Assembly: GCA_016271365.2 (NCBI GenBank)
Contig: CM057454.1
Location: 1,166,815,055 to 1,166,879,054 of the forward strand
Direction of reading: 5' to 3'
Length of the DNA stretch: 64,000 nt
Source of the DNA: Neoceratodus forsteri
Taxonomy: Eukaryota > Chordata > Ceratodontiformes > Ceratodontidae
Position 1 is the stretch's first letter. Each line of letters starts with the position of its first letter. Positions 11,608 to 23,372 of the stretch are shown here, in pieces. A program made the translations under genes and the position numbers. The notes under the pieces were generated by a model. That model was not told the origin of the DNA and ran no database searches. It saw nothing but the letters and a program-made list of their open reading frames with translations.

Positions 11608-14254
11608 CTTTAGCCTGACCCCTAAATGCTGCATTACTATGGACTTTTGAAAAAGACTTATCCTTGGAACTTGGTACAGAGCCAGGGAACCTTTAATATA
11701 TTTTTGGGCTTCAGGTAATAGTGTATGGGTATTAGAGCTTTTACTTTGGGCACTCTGCCCACTGTAGTTAGTGTGTGTCAGCAGTAGAGTCCAGTCCCCA
11801 ACACTAGTGGTCAAACCCAGCAGTAGCCAGCCCTGTATCCCCAGTTTGATGCCCAGTGAGGTGCCTCAAGAAGACCTCCCGAAAGCAGTATAAGGTTGCA
11901 CAGAAGGAGACTTGCCTGTTTTGCAATGGTGTGTGAAAATCCTGTAACCTCATTTGTCAAAACATGTCACATGACCATGGGTAAATCCTGCATAACCCAT
12001 GGCTGAGAAATGGCATTTATAAAAAACATTTTAGATTTATACAATGGACCCATGTGTAAAATAATCACAATAAGGCACTCTAGGGTGTGACTTATTTGGT
12101 GATATACCCACTTCTTGTGTGGTTAAGTCACTTGGCTGCACCTCATGACACACCACACAAGGTGTGGGTAAATCCCCAGTAACCCATACCATTTTGTGTC
12201 TTACTGCTTAATTAAGAGGCCCTTATTAGCACACATAGAGTAAACTACCTCCTGCAGTCTAACTTTTTTCTTCTCCCTTCCAGCAGCATCCCTGGCAGTT
12301 TCCCACCCCTAGAGCATTGCACAAACCAGTGCCAGCCCATTTGAGTGTCCAGTTCACACTGGAGCATTTGTTACCCCCCATGTTACCAGGAACTCAGTAT
12401 TCCAGATGTTGGGGGGGGTATATAATTTCCCATGTGGTGAAAACTGTCTGTCAGTTGCAGTGAGAGGCCATTGAGTAGACTGGTCATTGGGGTGCCTTTG
12501 AGGACTCTTAGGTGCTGAAGGACAGTTGAGCCTGACAAAGTGGGGCTTGAGAGAAAGGGAGGATGTAGAAGAACTGGCTCAAGGGACAGAAAGGTCTTAC
12601 CAGTCTCTGCAATTCTCCTTTCCACAAATCAACAGCTTTTCTATATTTCTGGTCAGCAGCAGTCAGCAGTTATCTCCCCAAACAGCATAGCCAAGCAGCA
12701 GCAGTGCCAACAGCTGGTGTTTTGCAGTATGCATCAGACATGCAGTGTGGGATCTATTCAGTCCCCTTTTTTGTAATTTAAAAGTAAATTGGTCCTCAGT
12801 GGTAGCTTTATTAGCCCATGGCTGTGATGAGAGGAAGGTGAGAGGGAGTAGTGCCAGAGCAAGGCTGAAGTGGTGAGAGAGTATAGTAACGGGTGGCAAA
12901 CCAGAGGCCTCCTTCCATACCATCCACAGAGCCATGAATACCCTCCCACAGCCAGCAGCAAAGGCAGCCTTCCAACCACTCCAGCAACTCTACTCTCACA
13001 GTACTTGACCCTAGGTTAGTGCAGTGAGTTGGTAGCATCACCACAACTGGGCAGGTGCCGACTGTGATAGATTGAGCCCTGCTATACTGTGTTATGAGGG
13101 ACCTCCCTCTTCTAAGTCTGTTGCAACAGCACCTTTTTTTCCTGTCTTCTGGCTATCCTATTTTTCAGGTTTGATACACTTGTGTTTCAAACCTTTTGTT
13201 ATGAGTGAAAGTGAATTTCAGAGGCATGTCACTATGAGCCTATTGCAATTCAAAACAGCAGGGGCCGATCAGTCTAGACCAATAGCCATGCACTTTAACT
13301 GTGAAACCTCTCTTCTTAGGCTGAATGCACTTCAAAAGAACCAAACTGCTGAAATTAGAGAGCTTCAGTGCATTGATTTGCATGAAGCTATTCAAAAACA
13401 GCTGATCGGTTGTCAACAGCAGCAGCTTGTATTTAAATACTGTAAAATTAAACAAAAAAAAAAAACATTTTCAGCAGCAGTGACAGCCCAATCAGACTGC
13501 ATCAGAAAATCGAGGGAAGATGCACACAAAGTTCAAACTGTGTTGTGACAATCTTTATTATTTTATTACTGTTAAAGGTTTTCCTCCTTTTGCCTAGCCT
13601 GTGGGCAGTTTGAAACTGTCCATGATTTCTCAAAATACAGCCTGTTTTTTTTTTCACCTAAACTAGCAAATCTCCTTAAGAAAAAGTAACCCTTGCTTGT
13701 CTCTTTGATGGCTAGTACTGTAGTATGGAAGTTAGTCTCCTTACTGTGGCAACTTATAAATATACGGAAAAAATAATAATGTCCCCCCTCTCTCTCTCCT
13801 GTCCACCAGGGAGTACATGTTCAGTGCCCTCAACCTATCCCTGTATGCCTTATCCTGCTGATCTGGTATCATCTTTGTAGCCCTCCTCTGGACCTACTCC
13901 ATGACTTTTAAAGATCATGTTTAATCTTCAAAATAATCTTTGTGATCGTGACAAACAGTGATTAAACATGATCATTAAATGGTTGGCAATCAAAAATCAA
14001 GCTATTATGGAAATGATTGCGATAAATGTTATTCTCATATTTTTTCATATCTGCCTGTGGTCAAGATTACTGCAATAAATTAGGACACTGTATTGCTTTC
14101 CTTTACTATTGGAATTTTTCTTGTCATCTGTTTAGTCGGATTTATTGAAATCATCTCTTATGATACACCTTCTATGCAGGCAGACTACCTTCAGTTATGA
14201 TTACTCTGAATCCTCACATCCTACTGGTGTTGTGAGGGCTCAGATTTATATTTT
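11608..14254. other. Unassigned sequence
   Basis: No repeat family or gene was recognised with confidence. An open frame at 13072-13548 (158 codons, + strand) has no visible domain, an A-run encoding a lysine cluster near 13452 and no supporting neighbours; I treat it as chance. Several TGATCATG-type motifs occur near 13900-14000 and again near 54500 and 55530. Confidence 0.4.
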
Positions 14255-17087
14255 TTTAATTTTATTTATTGATAACTAGGATTACAAATACCTTTGAACC
14301 AGGGGCTCTTTTACAAAAGGTTCCACGTCAAAGCACAGACAGATAAAAAATTGAATGGAATAACGACAATGAGGTATTACAAAGGTAAATGCAGCAACAA
14401 GTTCTACACGGGGACTCATTAGACTGTGGTTAGAGTTACAGTATACAAATGTCAATGAACTAGATTCGCTGCTCAAAAATGGACTTTGTCATATCAACAC
14501 AAAGAGTAAAGACAGTGTGCAATACTACATCAGGTTGTACATAACTGCTTCATAAAAGTCACATTAGGTCAGCTTGTGATGGTCATAGCAATGTAAGCAT
14601 GCTAGGTTAACCACCCAAAAACAGAAAATGGGCGTTGTCATAACCAAGAGCAGAGAGAGGTAAAGCAAAGTGAGTTAGGAGGCAGAAAGGGGAAGGAAGA
14701 GTGAGGGGAGGGAGGGAGGGAAAGAAGAGAAAAAGAGAGAGAGACAGAGCACAAGGTGGGGGTGGTTAAGAAAAAGGATAATCGGAGGCAGTAAAGAGTG
14801 AGAAAGGGAGAGCAGGGTTGAGAGGAAAAACAGAGAGAGAGAGAGAGGATTGCGAGTAGTGGATAAGGTAAGGGTGTGGAAGAAGGAGGGGATGGAGTAG
14901 AGTGAGAGGGCTTGGTAATAGAAGAAACTGAGAGAATCAGAGGTCAGGTGTGGTGGGAAAGGAAACTAGTCCATACAATCGCATGTGTCCGGTGTTGTGA
15001 GGAGCTTCCAGAGCAATGATTTAAAAGTGCCAAGCTTAGTTTCCAAGAGAACAACATTAGGTAGTCCATTAAACCAGGTGGGTGCCCTATAGCTAAAAGT
15101 TTTTTTTGGTCCTTTGAGGTACGGCGGTGAGGGACAAGGAATGATGGTTTGGTCATACTGCGCGTATTCTTAGAATTAGCAGATGGTTGAAGCAGAGATT
15201 GGGTGGCTGGTGGGGTTAGGGAGAGGGTAATTTTCTTGGCGAGTAGGCAAATTTGATAGGCCACCCATCCCTGAAGGTTGAACCATTGGGTCTGAGATTA
15301 AAGGTCACAGGTGTGGGTATTTTTGTCTGCATTAGTTACCAACCTGCATGCTTTGTTAAGAGTGACAGTTAAACGTTTGAGGGCAGTGTCCATGGCTGCA
15401 CCATAAATTACCAAACCATAATCGATAATGGAAAGGACTGAGCTAGTCACTGCAACTTTTAGAGCTGCGGGTGTAAAGCATCAGCTATGTTTACACAGGA
15501 CACCAGGTCTGGAATTTACCGTGTTGGTGATTTGATGAATATGTTGAGTGTACAAGAGTGAGCTATCTATAGTGACTCCCAGATATTTAAATTTGCTTAC
15601 CATCTCGAGGGGTTGGTTCTGATTGTTCTGCATAGTTGGGCAAGTTGACTTGGATTTATTATGGTTGCTGGCAAAAAACATTGTTTTTGTTTTTTTGTAG
15701 TTCATAAGAAGTTTATGGCAAGCGAACTGGGATTTGACCTTGGAGAACCTGAGCTGGAGTTCATTTAAGAGTGTAGATGAGGAAGTGTGGCTGGTGAAAA
15801 GAATGGCATTGTCTGTAGACAGTACAATATTACTAGCACAAGCTGCAGAAAGGTTATTGAGGTATGACTGAAGAGCAAGGGTCCCAGGATGGACGCTTGT
15901 GGGACACCAGAGTGAACTCGGATATTGTGGAATAGTGTGCAGTCTATTTTAACTTGTTGGGATCTATTATTCAGATAGCTGTGAAACCAGCCATTTGCTT
16001 CAGAGGACAGTCCCAGGACAGGAAAGGATAGAAGGAGGAGGAAGTGGTTTACAGTATCAAATGCCTTGGTAAGGTCAATATAAAGTAAACCTACCAAGGA
16101 CCCAAGATCGAGGGCTTTGTGAATAAAATCAATGTAATCTATTAGTGCAGTAGCGGTTCTATGGCCCTTTCTGAAACCATGTTGCTGGGGGCACTGAATA
16201 TTGTGCTTGGTTAGATAATCGGTTAATTGGTCTGCAATAATTCTCTTGAGGACTTTGGATGAGGGAGGGAGAATCAAAATCAGACAATAATTAGAGTGTA
16301 GGGTCCTGTATCCACTTTTGTGGACTGGTGTTACAACTGCTGCTTTCTAAATCTGAGGGGAATCCTTTAAGGTTAGGGATAGGTTGAAAATGGTGGTGAA
16401 GGGTTTTAACATGATATCCAGGGAAAGGCTTAGGAGTTTTAAATCAAGTGAGTCACTGCTGCTCCTAGCTCTCCCGAGCACCCTAAGGAGATATTTTTTA
16501 GATTCAGCAACTGTGATCCTTCTAAAATAAAATGGGGGGATGGTTGGGGGCGGGGTATTTGTTGTTGTGGGGTCCCTTGGGTTAGTCTCCTCATAAAGGC
16601 TGGGAAGCAGAGCACTAGACTGAGATCTGTGAAAGCCAAGTTGAATGCATTAGCGATGGATTTGGGATCCTGGATATGTTTATCATTAACCACAAGCATA
16701 GTAGAGGATGCTTTACTTGAGTGGCCAGTGAGGTCTTTAATCTTTTGCCAGAATACCAGACTGTTTCCCTAGGCATTATTGAGTTAGTTTTGGAAGTGGG
16801 CAATTTTGGATTGATGGATTTCCCTAGTGCAGGTGTTTCTGGTGGCTCTGTACTGCTGCATGTCAGCTGGTTTACCTGTGCAGCAAGCTATCTGATGATG
16901 GCTGTCCATAGCTTTCATCATACAAAGTAAGGCTGGGGTGATGCAATGGTTAGTGACTCCTCTGGACTTTATTTTTCATATTGGTGCAGAGATGTCACAC
17001 ACTTTGTTGAAGTGTGTTTGGTAAGTTACCGCATGGTCCACACTACTGGACAAGCCTAGTGGTGACCAGACACATTGTGCCATGTTG
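14255..17087 (-). pseudogene. L2-like LINE, 3' portion (linker, reverse transcriptase, 3' UTR)
   Basis: This is the downstream part of a minus-strand LINE whose upstream part lies at 25318-26460. In minus order, a linker runs from about 17080 to 16640 (ITPALL-like block, then YRATRNTC). Next comes the reverse transcriptase (16277-15765, with YIDLTKAFDTVNHFLLL and SGVPQASILGPLLF). A later region (15705-15481, MNYKKTKTMFFASN, FKYLGVTIDSSLLYTQHI) follows, then a purine-rich 3' UTR (about 14640-14930) and a TTATCAATAAATAAA-type end at 14255. Frameshifts and stops occur throughout. It is an old copy, split by the CR1-B insertion. Confidence 0.85.
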
Positions 17088-17522
17088 AAACATAGAATTT
17101 GATGGCAGATAAGGACCGCTTGGCCCACCCAGTCTGCCCATTTCCCTACCTAATGGATAAGCTGCAGATCCTAGTTAACCAACAGCCTACTTCTTCCTAC
17201 CCCCACCCCTAGAATTGCCTTATGATTTTCCCATGCATGCTTGAATTCCACCACAGTTTTTGACTCCACAGTCTCCTCTGGCAGACTGTTCCATGCATTC
17301 ACAACCCTCTCTGTGAAAAAATACTTCCTTACATTATCTCTGAGCCACACCTCCCATCAAATTGTGCCCCCTTGTTCTTGCACACCTCTTTTTCTGAAAG
17401 ATGCTACCTTCTTGGACTTTGTTGATTCCCTTGAGGTACTTAAAAGTTTCTGTCATGCCCCCCCTCTCCTTCCATTCCTCAAAGCTATACATATTAAGTT
17501 CCTTTAGCCTCTCTTCACATGT
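17088..17522 (-). pseudogene. CR1-like LINE (family B), 3' portion
   Basis: This is the 3' end of a minus-strand CR1. Read on the minus strand it ends with CAGATAAGGACC-complement sequence, then ATTCTATGTTTC, the octamer tail typical of CR1. It covers the 3' UTR and the C-terminal part of the reverse transcriptase ORF. It continues at 22991 after the hAT element. The left flank GTTG (17084-17087) matches GTTG at 25318-25321, a possible 4-bp target duplication for the whole CR1-B insertion. Confidence 0.85.
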
Positions 17523-17530
17523 CTTCTGGT
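17523..17530. other. hAT target-site duplication, left
   Basis: CTTCTGGT lies immediately outside the left hAT inverted repeat and is identical to 22983-22990. Removing the hAT element and one copy rejoins the CR1-B sequence. Confidence 0.92.
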
Positions 17531-17603
17531 CAGTGTTGGGTAAGTTACTTTTTCTATTACTTTCTATTTCTTTTGAAAACTTGTTCCAGGAAGCTCTGTG
17601 CAG
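17531..17603 (+). repeat. hAT terminal inverted repeat, left
   Basis: This 73-bp arm starts with CAGTGTTGGGTAAGTTACTT and ends with CCAGGAAGCTCTGTGCAG. It is the reverse complement of 22910-22982 with few mismatches. Confidence 0.92.
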
Positions 17604-17614
17604 TCACTAAAAAA

Positions 17615-18177
17615 GGATGGATAATTCAGGGTCGCGAGGGCTCAGGACACGGATTACTGCCCTCCCCTGCAGCGCTCCAGGATGGCCCTTCCCCCGAAGC
17701 ACAGACTGTGGGATTCAGGGTCGCGAGGGCTCGGGACATGGATTACTGCCCTCCTCGCAGCGCTCAGGACGGCCCCCGCCCCGAAGCACAGGTACGGAGA
17801 AGAGGCGCCATTATTTTGAATCAGGACAGTGTTGTAGCTGGAAGCTGTAACTCACAAGGAGCTGAGCTTCTGAGCTTCTTTAAGAGTCGGCACAGACTGT
17901 GGGATTCAGGGTCGCGACGGCTCGAGACACGGATTACTGCCCTCCTCTGCAGCACTCCAGGATGGACCCCCAACACGAAGCACAGACTGTGGGATTCAGG
18001 GTCGCGAGGGCTCGGGACACGGATTACTGCCTTCCCCTGCAGAGCTCCAGGATGGACCCTCCCCAAAGCACAGGTACGGAGAAGAGGCGCCATTATTTTG
18101 AATCAGGACAGTGTTGTAGCTGGAAGCTGTAACTCGCAAGGAGCTGAGTTTCTGAGCTTCTTTAAGAGTCGGCACAG
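17615..18177 (+). repeat. Exon-like tandem modules in the hAT interior
   Basis: A unit of about 85-90 bp beginning GGATTCAGGGTCGCGAGGGC and ending AAGCACAG occurs at about 17622, 17711, 17905 and 17995. Two of the units are followed by a second module of about 105 bp (GTACGGAGAAGAGGCGCCAT ... AGAGTCGGCACAG). The junctions read AGCACAG|GTACGG and CACAG|ACTGTG, which resemble splice donor and acceptor sites. A 228-codon open frame across this block arises from the repeats. I infer partial duplication of an old first exon of the transposon. Confidence 0.7.
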
Positions 18178-18745
18178 GTGTGCTGATAGTTTATTAACCC
18201 AGTAATATTTTCTGCCATTTTGACTACTTCTGTTCATTTTTGTATAGTGCTTTAAGTATTACAATTAAAAGAAAGGAACCTTGCCTTTAAATGTAAAGCA
18301 TTTACTGCTACACAGACTGTAGTGCTAGATTTTAACTGAACACTGGAGGGGAAACTGTTGCAGCAGTGTGTTACTTCCCTGCCCTACTTGCTGCTTTAAC
18401 TGCCCTGATAAACGCGATCTGATGGAATTCTGTAATGAAGACTCTGCAGTGCTAAAAAAAACAAAAAAAAATGCAATCTGCTGGGAAATTGAAACTCAAT
18501 TCCAGAACTTGCTAAATTAAGCCCAAAGCCCTAACTTAGCTGGAGTGGGCTGCGTCTCTCCCAAGCATCTGCCCTGCATTTCTTGTGTATAGCCCTACAC
18601 TCACCACACGGCTTCCCAGGGCCCAAAGCTAATGCATATAGCAAGGAAACGTAGGACAAGTAGAAACCCTGAACCAATTACAGTGACTGACTTACCTGTT
18701 AGTTCCTCCAACAGCTACCTATAAATTCCTCCTTTCTCTTCGCAG
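18178..18745. other. hAT interior, unassigned
   Basis: No coding signal was recognised. The right edge ends in a pyrimidine-rich tract, CCTCCTTTCTCTTCGCAG, which would be a good splice acceptor for the module that follows. Confidence 0.45.
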
Positions 18746-18920
18746 ACTGTGGGATTCAGGGTCGTGAGGGCTCGGGACACAGATTACTGCCCTCTCCTGC
18801 AGTGCTCCAGGATGGACCCCGAAGCACAGGTACGGAGAAGAGGCACCATTATTTTGAATCAGGACAGTGTTGTAGCTGGAAGCTGTAACTCTTAAGAGCT
18901 GAGTTTCTGAGCTTCTGCCC
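18746..18920 (+). other. Candidate ancestral 5' exon of the hAT element
   Basis: A single copy of the module follows a strong pyrimidine tract and CAG (acceptor-like), and its first part ends CCGAAGCACAG before GTACGG (donor-like) near 18830. Near its end is an ATG in good context (CCAGGATGGACC), which would start a short peptide MDPEAQ before the donor. This fits a first coding exon of a lost transposase gene; the downstream part is absent or replaced by the LINE. Confidence 0.45.
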
Positions 18921-18929
18921 CACCTGTGC

Positions 18930-21900
18930 TGTGCGCCGGCTCCCCACCACCCCCATCATCTCCCTTGGTGAGCTCTTCCTTATATAGGGGCTGCCACGTG
19001 ACTGCTGAAAACCTATCATCCCACTTTCTCATTTGCAGCTTATCAGCTGCTTCCTCTAGAGGGCGCAAACCAGATCCTAATACAGCCTACCAGTTTTCAT
19101 GTCCCAGGATGCTGTTTACTACTGCTTGCTTTTGCCTCTCCATGGCAGCACTTTTCTCCTTACCCCCCTCAACCCTCCCTATGCGGGAGCCTTCTCCTTC
19201 CCTGCCCCCCTTGCTGCTCCCCTCAGACACACACCTTCTCCTCCCATAAATTGCCGGCTCAGGACGTGCACCTCGACCATTTGGGATTATTAATGCGCAA
19301 TCTTACCTCCCTCATTTTACCAGGGGCTCGCAATCTTAACATTCTCAAACCTCACCCCCCCACCAACCTCCTCTAGTCATTGCTTAACAAACACATCCAA
19401 AACCCATTTCAGGACTAAAACAATGTATCTCTATGCCCTTCTCCTACTCCTGTCAGGGGACATAGAGGTAAACCCAGGACCAATCTCTACCAACTCCCCC
19501 ACCCCTATCACTCTCCCCAAAGACTTACACATATTACACCTAAATACCTGCAGCCTCCTAGCCAAAATCTCGCTACTACAACCTATCAGCTTAACAATGC
19601 TCCCCGACATCCTGACTATCTCTGAAACTTGGCTAAAGCCTCACCACATGGATGCGGAAGTCTCAATCTCAGGGTACACAATAATCAGGCACGACAGATG
19701 TGGGCCAAAGAAAGGTGGGGGCACAGCCATTTATATCTCGAACAGTCGACAATTCACTAGGATGGAAATCCCTTCCCTTCCCACAACTATAGACACCTCA
19801 TTAGTTAAACTTTCAATCCCATATTTCACCCCAATATACGTGTCTAGCACCTACTGTCCCCATGCACATCCAATGAGGACATCCTCTCACACCTCTCCAC
19901 GCTACAGGCCCTGACCAAAGGTGGGGAACTCCATGCCACAGGGGACTATAATGCCAACTGGCTAGGAGCTGACAAAATCCACCTGAAAACAAAAATAAAA
20001 GCTCTAAACCTCAAACAACTCATAAGCGAGCCCACCAGACTCAAACTTAAGTCTAAAAAGCACACCCTCTTGGACTGGGCCCTCACCATGCACCCGCATC
20101 GAATCCTTGAATCTGGGCTACTTCCTGACGCCATTAGTGATCACCACATAATATACCTGATCAGGAAGGTACACAGCCTCCCCCCACACCTCCAAAGATG
20201 CTACGCACCAGGTCGTACAACTCCCTGGACCTAAATTCCCTCCTAGCTGACCTTAGAAGGGTGAACTGGTCCTTTATCACCAAGGCTTCTTCCATTGACG
20301 CTGCCTGCAATGCATTTCAATCCAGCTTCCTAAAAATCTGGGACAAGCACACTCCTCTGCATACCAAAAGAGATAGAGGAGCGCGCCTCCCTTGGATCAC
20401 AGCTGACATAATCAAGATATGCTGCTCCAGGGACCTTGCCTGGAATGCCTATAAGAAAGTAGGCTCCCAGGCCTCCCTTACAAATTACAGAGCCCTAAGA
20501 AATGCCTGCACAAATACCATACACCTAGCAAAAAAGTCCTACTTCCTATCTACCTTTAGTAATAAATCTAATCACCACATGGACTTTTGGAAATCCCTCA
20601 AATCCCTGATCTCTCCCCCAACCCTACCACCCCCCCAACTCTACTTGTAAATGGCTCCATTATCTCCGACCCAAGCAGTGTCGCCAAAGCTTTCAACACT
20701 CATTTCTCCAGCTGCGGTGACAAACTTATATCCTCCTCCGGATCATGCAGTCTCCAGCCCACCCCACCTCTTCCCCTAGCACTCACCCCACAGCCCTCCT
20801 TTCTCTCTCCAACCAGTCTCCCAGTAGAAGTCCTCCACTCCTGCGTGCACTAAACCTGAACAAAGGTAAATGCCCAGCTTCCTGGATGCTAAAATGCTAA
20901 TACTATCAGCCCTGCAATAGCCTCCCCTGGCCGCCTCCTCAACCTCTCCTTCTCACTGGGCAAGGTACCAAAGGCTTGGAAAATGGCCACTGTCATACCC
21001 TCCCTAAAGGTGACCCATCATCCCCAAGCAACTATTGACCTATCTCCCTCCTCCCTATTCTGGCAAAACTTCAGGAGAGAATAGTCCTGTCCCAACTTAC
21101 TCATTACCTGGACTCCTCCTCCTTTTTTACTCCCTACCAGTCTGGCTTCCGCAAAGCCCATTCTACCATCACCTCCCTTCTACGAGTCACCGGGGACATC
21201 CTCACTGGCATAGACAATGGTCACATCACCACGGCCATTTTTCTAGATCTAGCCAAGGTGTTTGATACCGTCTCACATTCCCTACTCATCTCCAAACTCT
21301 CGGCAGCTGGGATAGCCCACCCAGCTATAGAATGGTTCCGAGATTACCTAGCAGGAAGGATGCAAGTGGTCAAAATGACCATGCACACCTCTAACCCCCT
21401 CCCAGTCACTTCAGGTGTCCCCCAAGGGTCTGTCCTTGGAGCAATACTTTTCTCTATATTTCTAGATGACCTCCCTGCAGCATGCCCCAACTCTTCCATC
21501 CAAATGTATGCTGACGATATTGTTCTGTATGCCTCTGGTCCCTCAGCTAGCAGTGTGGCATCTCTCCTACAGGAGGATTTCACAGCCATCCAACACTGGT
21601 TCATGTCAAATCAGCTATCTCTTAACCCAACAAAGACTGTGTCGCCTACTTTTGGCTCCCATCAAAGACTCTCCCGCTCAAACACCCTGTCCCTGTTCAT
21701 TGCCCTCCAAGGGCACATTTGAACAATACACTAGCTTTAGATATCTGGGTGTCTGGCTTGACCAACACCTAGATTTTGCCTCCCACATTGACTCCCTGCA
21801 CAAGAAACTGCTCCCTAAACTGGGGGCTCTCTTCCGTAACAAAACATGCCTCCCCAAGGAAACAAGGCTTGCCATAGTACAAAGAATGATACTCCCAGTT

Positions 21901-22670
21901 CTGGATTATGGTGACATAGTATACTCCACTGCCCCTGCATCTACACTAACAAGTCTAGACACCCTGTTCCACTCCTTCTGCTGCTTCATCCTAGACTCCC
22001 CCCATCCACCCACCACTGTACGTTATACAGCTCCCTAGCCCTGCCATCTCTCCATGACCAGAGACAACTGTGCGAGGCTTGCTGCCAAATTCTGGACTCA
22101 CTCCTTCCCTCCCTACCTTGTTTCTACTTTATCTCAACAACCTCCCCCTGTGTACTCCTTAAGAGGCACCGACCCCAGACTTCTACACGTCCCACTAATG
22201 AGCACTACCAAAGGACAGCCAGCTATGGAATGGCCTTCCAGCCCCCATCAGACATGCACAAACTCCCGGTCAATGCAACAGACTACTCCAGGCACACTTC
22301 TCTTCCAACTGCTTATGCTAAAATGCTGCCGCCCGCTACTAAGTACCCATAATTTGTGCAGGAGTACTCCTGGTTGTGATATGTATTCTGCGATATGTAT
22401 TCTACCTGTATTTTTACCTTCCTGCTTGTGTTTATCCAAAACTGTACTACTCTGTTTGATATCACAGACAATGTTCACTATTTTTCATTTCTGTATTCTG
22501 CAACAAGTATTCTGTCTGTATTTTTTACCTTCCTGTTTCTGTATTTAAATGTTCTACTATTGACATGTACTCGGCTAGGCCCCCAGGTCACGTCTGGAAT
22601 CGAACATGCTGCTCAGTGTGCCTTCCTGGTAAATCTCGTAAATCTCGTAAATAAATAAATAAATAAATAA
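18930..22670 (+). pseudogene. L2-like LINE with 2A-like leader, nearly full length
   Basis: This non-LTR retrotransposon lies within the hAT element. A GC-rich 5' region with a TATATAGG box near 18983 precedes an open frame from 19423 that starts with a leucine-rich leader and GDIEVNPGP. Endonuclease follows (LHLNTCSL, ETWLKP, DRCGPKKGGGTAIYI). A linker with LPWITADIIKICCSRDLAW lies near 20388-20445. The reverse transcriptase has a degenerate ITTAIFLDLAKVFDTVSH-like block near 21240, SGVPQGSVLGAILF near 21414 and catalytic YADD at 21507-21518. A C-terminal FRYLGVWLDQHLDF block follows. The 3' end is a run of AAAT repeats at about 22645-22669. Frameshifts near 19900, 20640, 21000, 21250 and 21720 break it. 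The closest group is L2/CR1, by motif style only. Confidence 0.9.
19456..19482 (+). other. 2A-like peptide motif (GDIEVNPGP)
   Basis: Residues 12-20 of the open frame starting at 19423 read GDIEVNPGP after a leucine run. This matches the D-x-E-x-NPGP ribosome-skipping motif first known from viruses and reported in several non-LTR retrotransposons. Skipping would separate a short leader from the endonuclease-reverse transcriptase. Activity here is inferred. Confidence 0.85.
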
Positions 22671-22909
22671 GTACTAGACAAAGTTATATGCCTTACAATT
22701 ATAGTTGCTTATTTCTTTTTATACAAATACAATACCAAAATAACAAATAACTACAAAAGATACATTTTTTTGAAAGTAATAAGTTACTAGTTACTTTCGA
22801 ATAAATGTAATCAGTTACAGTTACATATTTCTTTTGTATAAAAAGACATAAGTAATTATAACTGTAAGGTGTATTACGTTTACCAGTACTTTTCTATCCT
22901 TGCTAGTGG
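22671..22909. other. hAT right subterminal region
   Basis: AT-rich sequence with repeated AAGTTACTAGTTACTTTC and TAATCAGTTACAGTTAC motifs, typical of hAT subterminal sequence. No gene. Confidence 0.7.
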
Positions 22910-22982
22910 CTGCAGAGAGCTTTCTGGAACATGTTTACAAAAATAATAGAAAGTAATAGAAAAAGTAACTTAGCCAACACTG
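22910..22982 (-). repeat. hAT terminal inverted repeat, right
   Basis: Reverse complement of the left 73-bp arm. It is followed directly by the CTTCTGGT duplication at 22983-22990. Confidence 0.92.
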
Positions 22983-22990
22983 CTTCTGGT
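22983..22990. other. hAT target-site duplication, right
   Basis: CTTCTGGT, identical to 17523-17530. Confidence 0.92.
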
Positions 22991-23372
22991 GCAGACCCTG
23001 CACCATTTTAGTTGCCCTCCTCTGGACTGCCTCCATCCTGTTTATATCTTTGTGGAGATTGGGTCTCCAGAACTGCACACAGTACTCCAGATGGTGTCTC
23101 AAAAGCTGTCTGTACAGAGGGATAACAACTTCTTGTTTTCTGCTGGTGATGCCTCTCCCTATGCATCCCAGTATCCCCCCAGCCCTCCTTACTGCTCACT
23201 CACATTGCTTGCCCACCTTTAAGTCATCTGATATGATTACCTATATCCATTTTTGTTGTTGTTGTCAGTATTTCACCCCCCATTGTATACTCTTCCCCTG
23301 GGTTTTTGTTTCCCAGGTGCATTACCTTGCACTTCTTAACATGAATCTAAGCTGCCATACATTCAAGACTGT
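22991..23372 (-). pseudogene. CR1-like LINE (family B), reverse transcriptase middle portion
   Basis: This continues the minus-strand CR1-B copy from 17522 across the hAT element. Translation shows the region downstream of FADD, including the HYLALLNMNLSCHTF block that corresponds to the LRFKAKKCKVMHLGN area of the plus copy at 23938. The upstream edge (23372) is fused to a CR1 5'-UTR-like module. Confidence 0.8.

Larger units (their letters stand above)
17531..22982. mobile_element. hAT-superfamily DNA transposon, non-autonomous, with nested LINE
   Basis: Terminal inverted repeats of 73 bp lie at 17531-17603 and 22910-22982. The left end begins CAGTGTTGGGTAAGTTACTT and the right end, read inward, CAGTGTTGGCTAAGTTACTT; the arms differ at only a few positions. 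The element is flanked by the exact 8-bp direct repeat CTTCTGGT (17523-17530 and 22983-22990). An 8-bp duplication and CAGTG ends are diagnostic of hAT. Right subterminal sequence repeats AGTTACTTTC-like motifs. No transposase is visible. The interior holds exon-like tandem modules (17615-18177, 18746-18920) and a plus-strand LINE (about 18930-22670). It sits inside the CR1-B LINE. Confidence 0.93.

Noticed and set aside
13072..13548. 158-codon open frame
   Set aside because: No domain, no repeat family and no regulatory context; possible but unsupported, so listed only within the unassigned stretch.
17519..18205. 228-codon open frame
   Set aside because: It runs through tandem modules of the hAT interior and repeats the same peptide; it has no domain and arises from the repeat.
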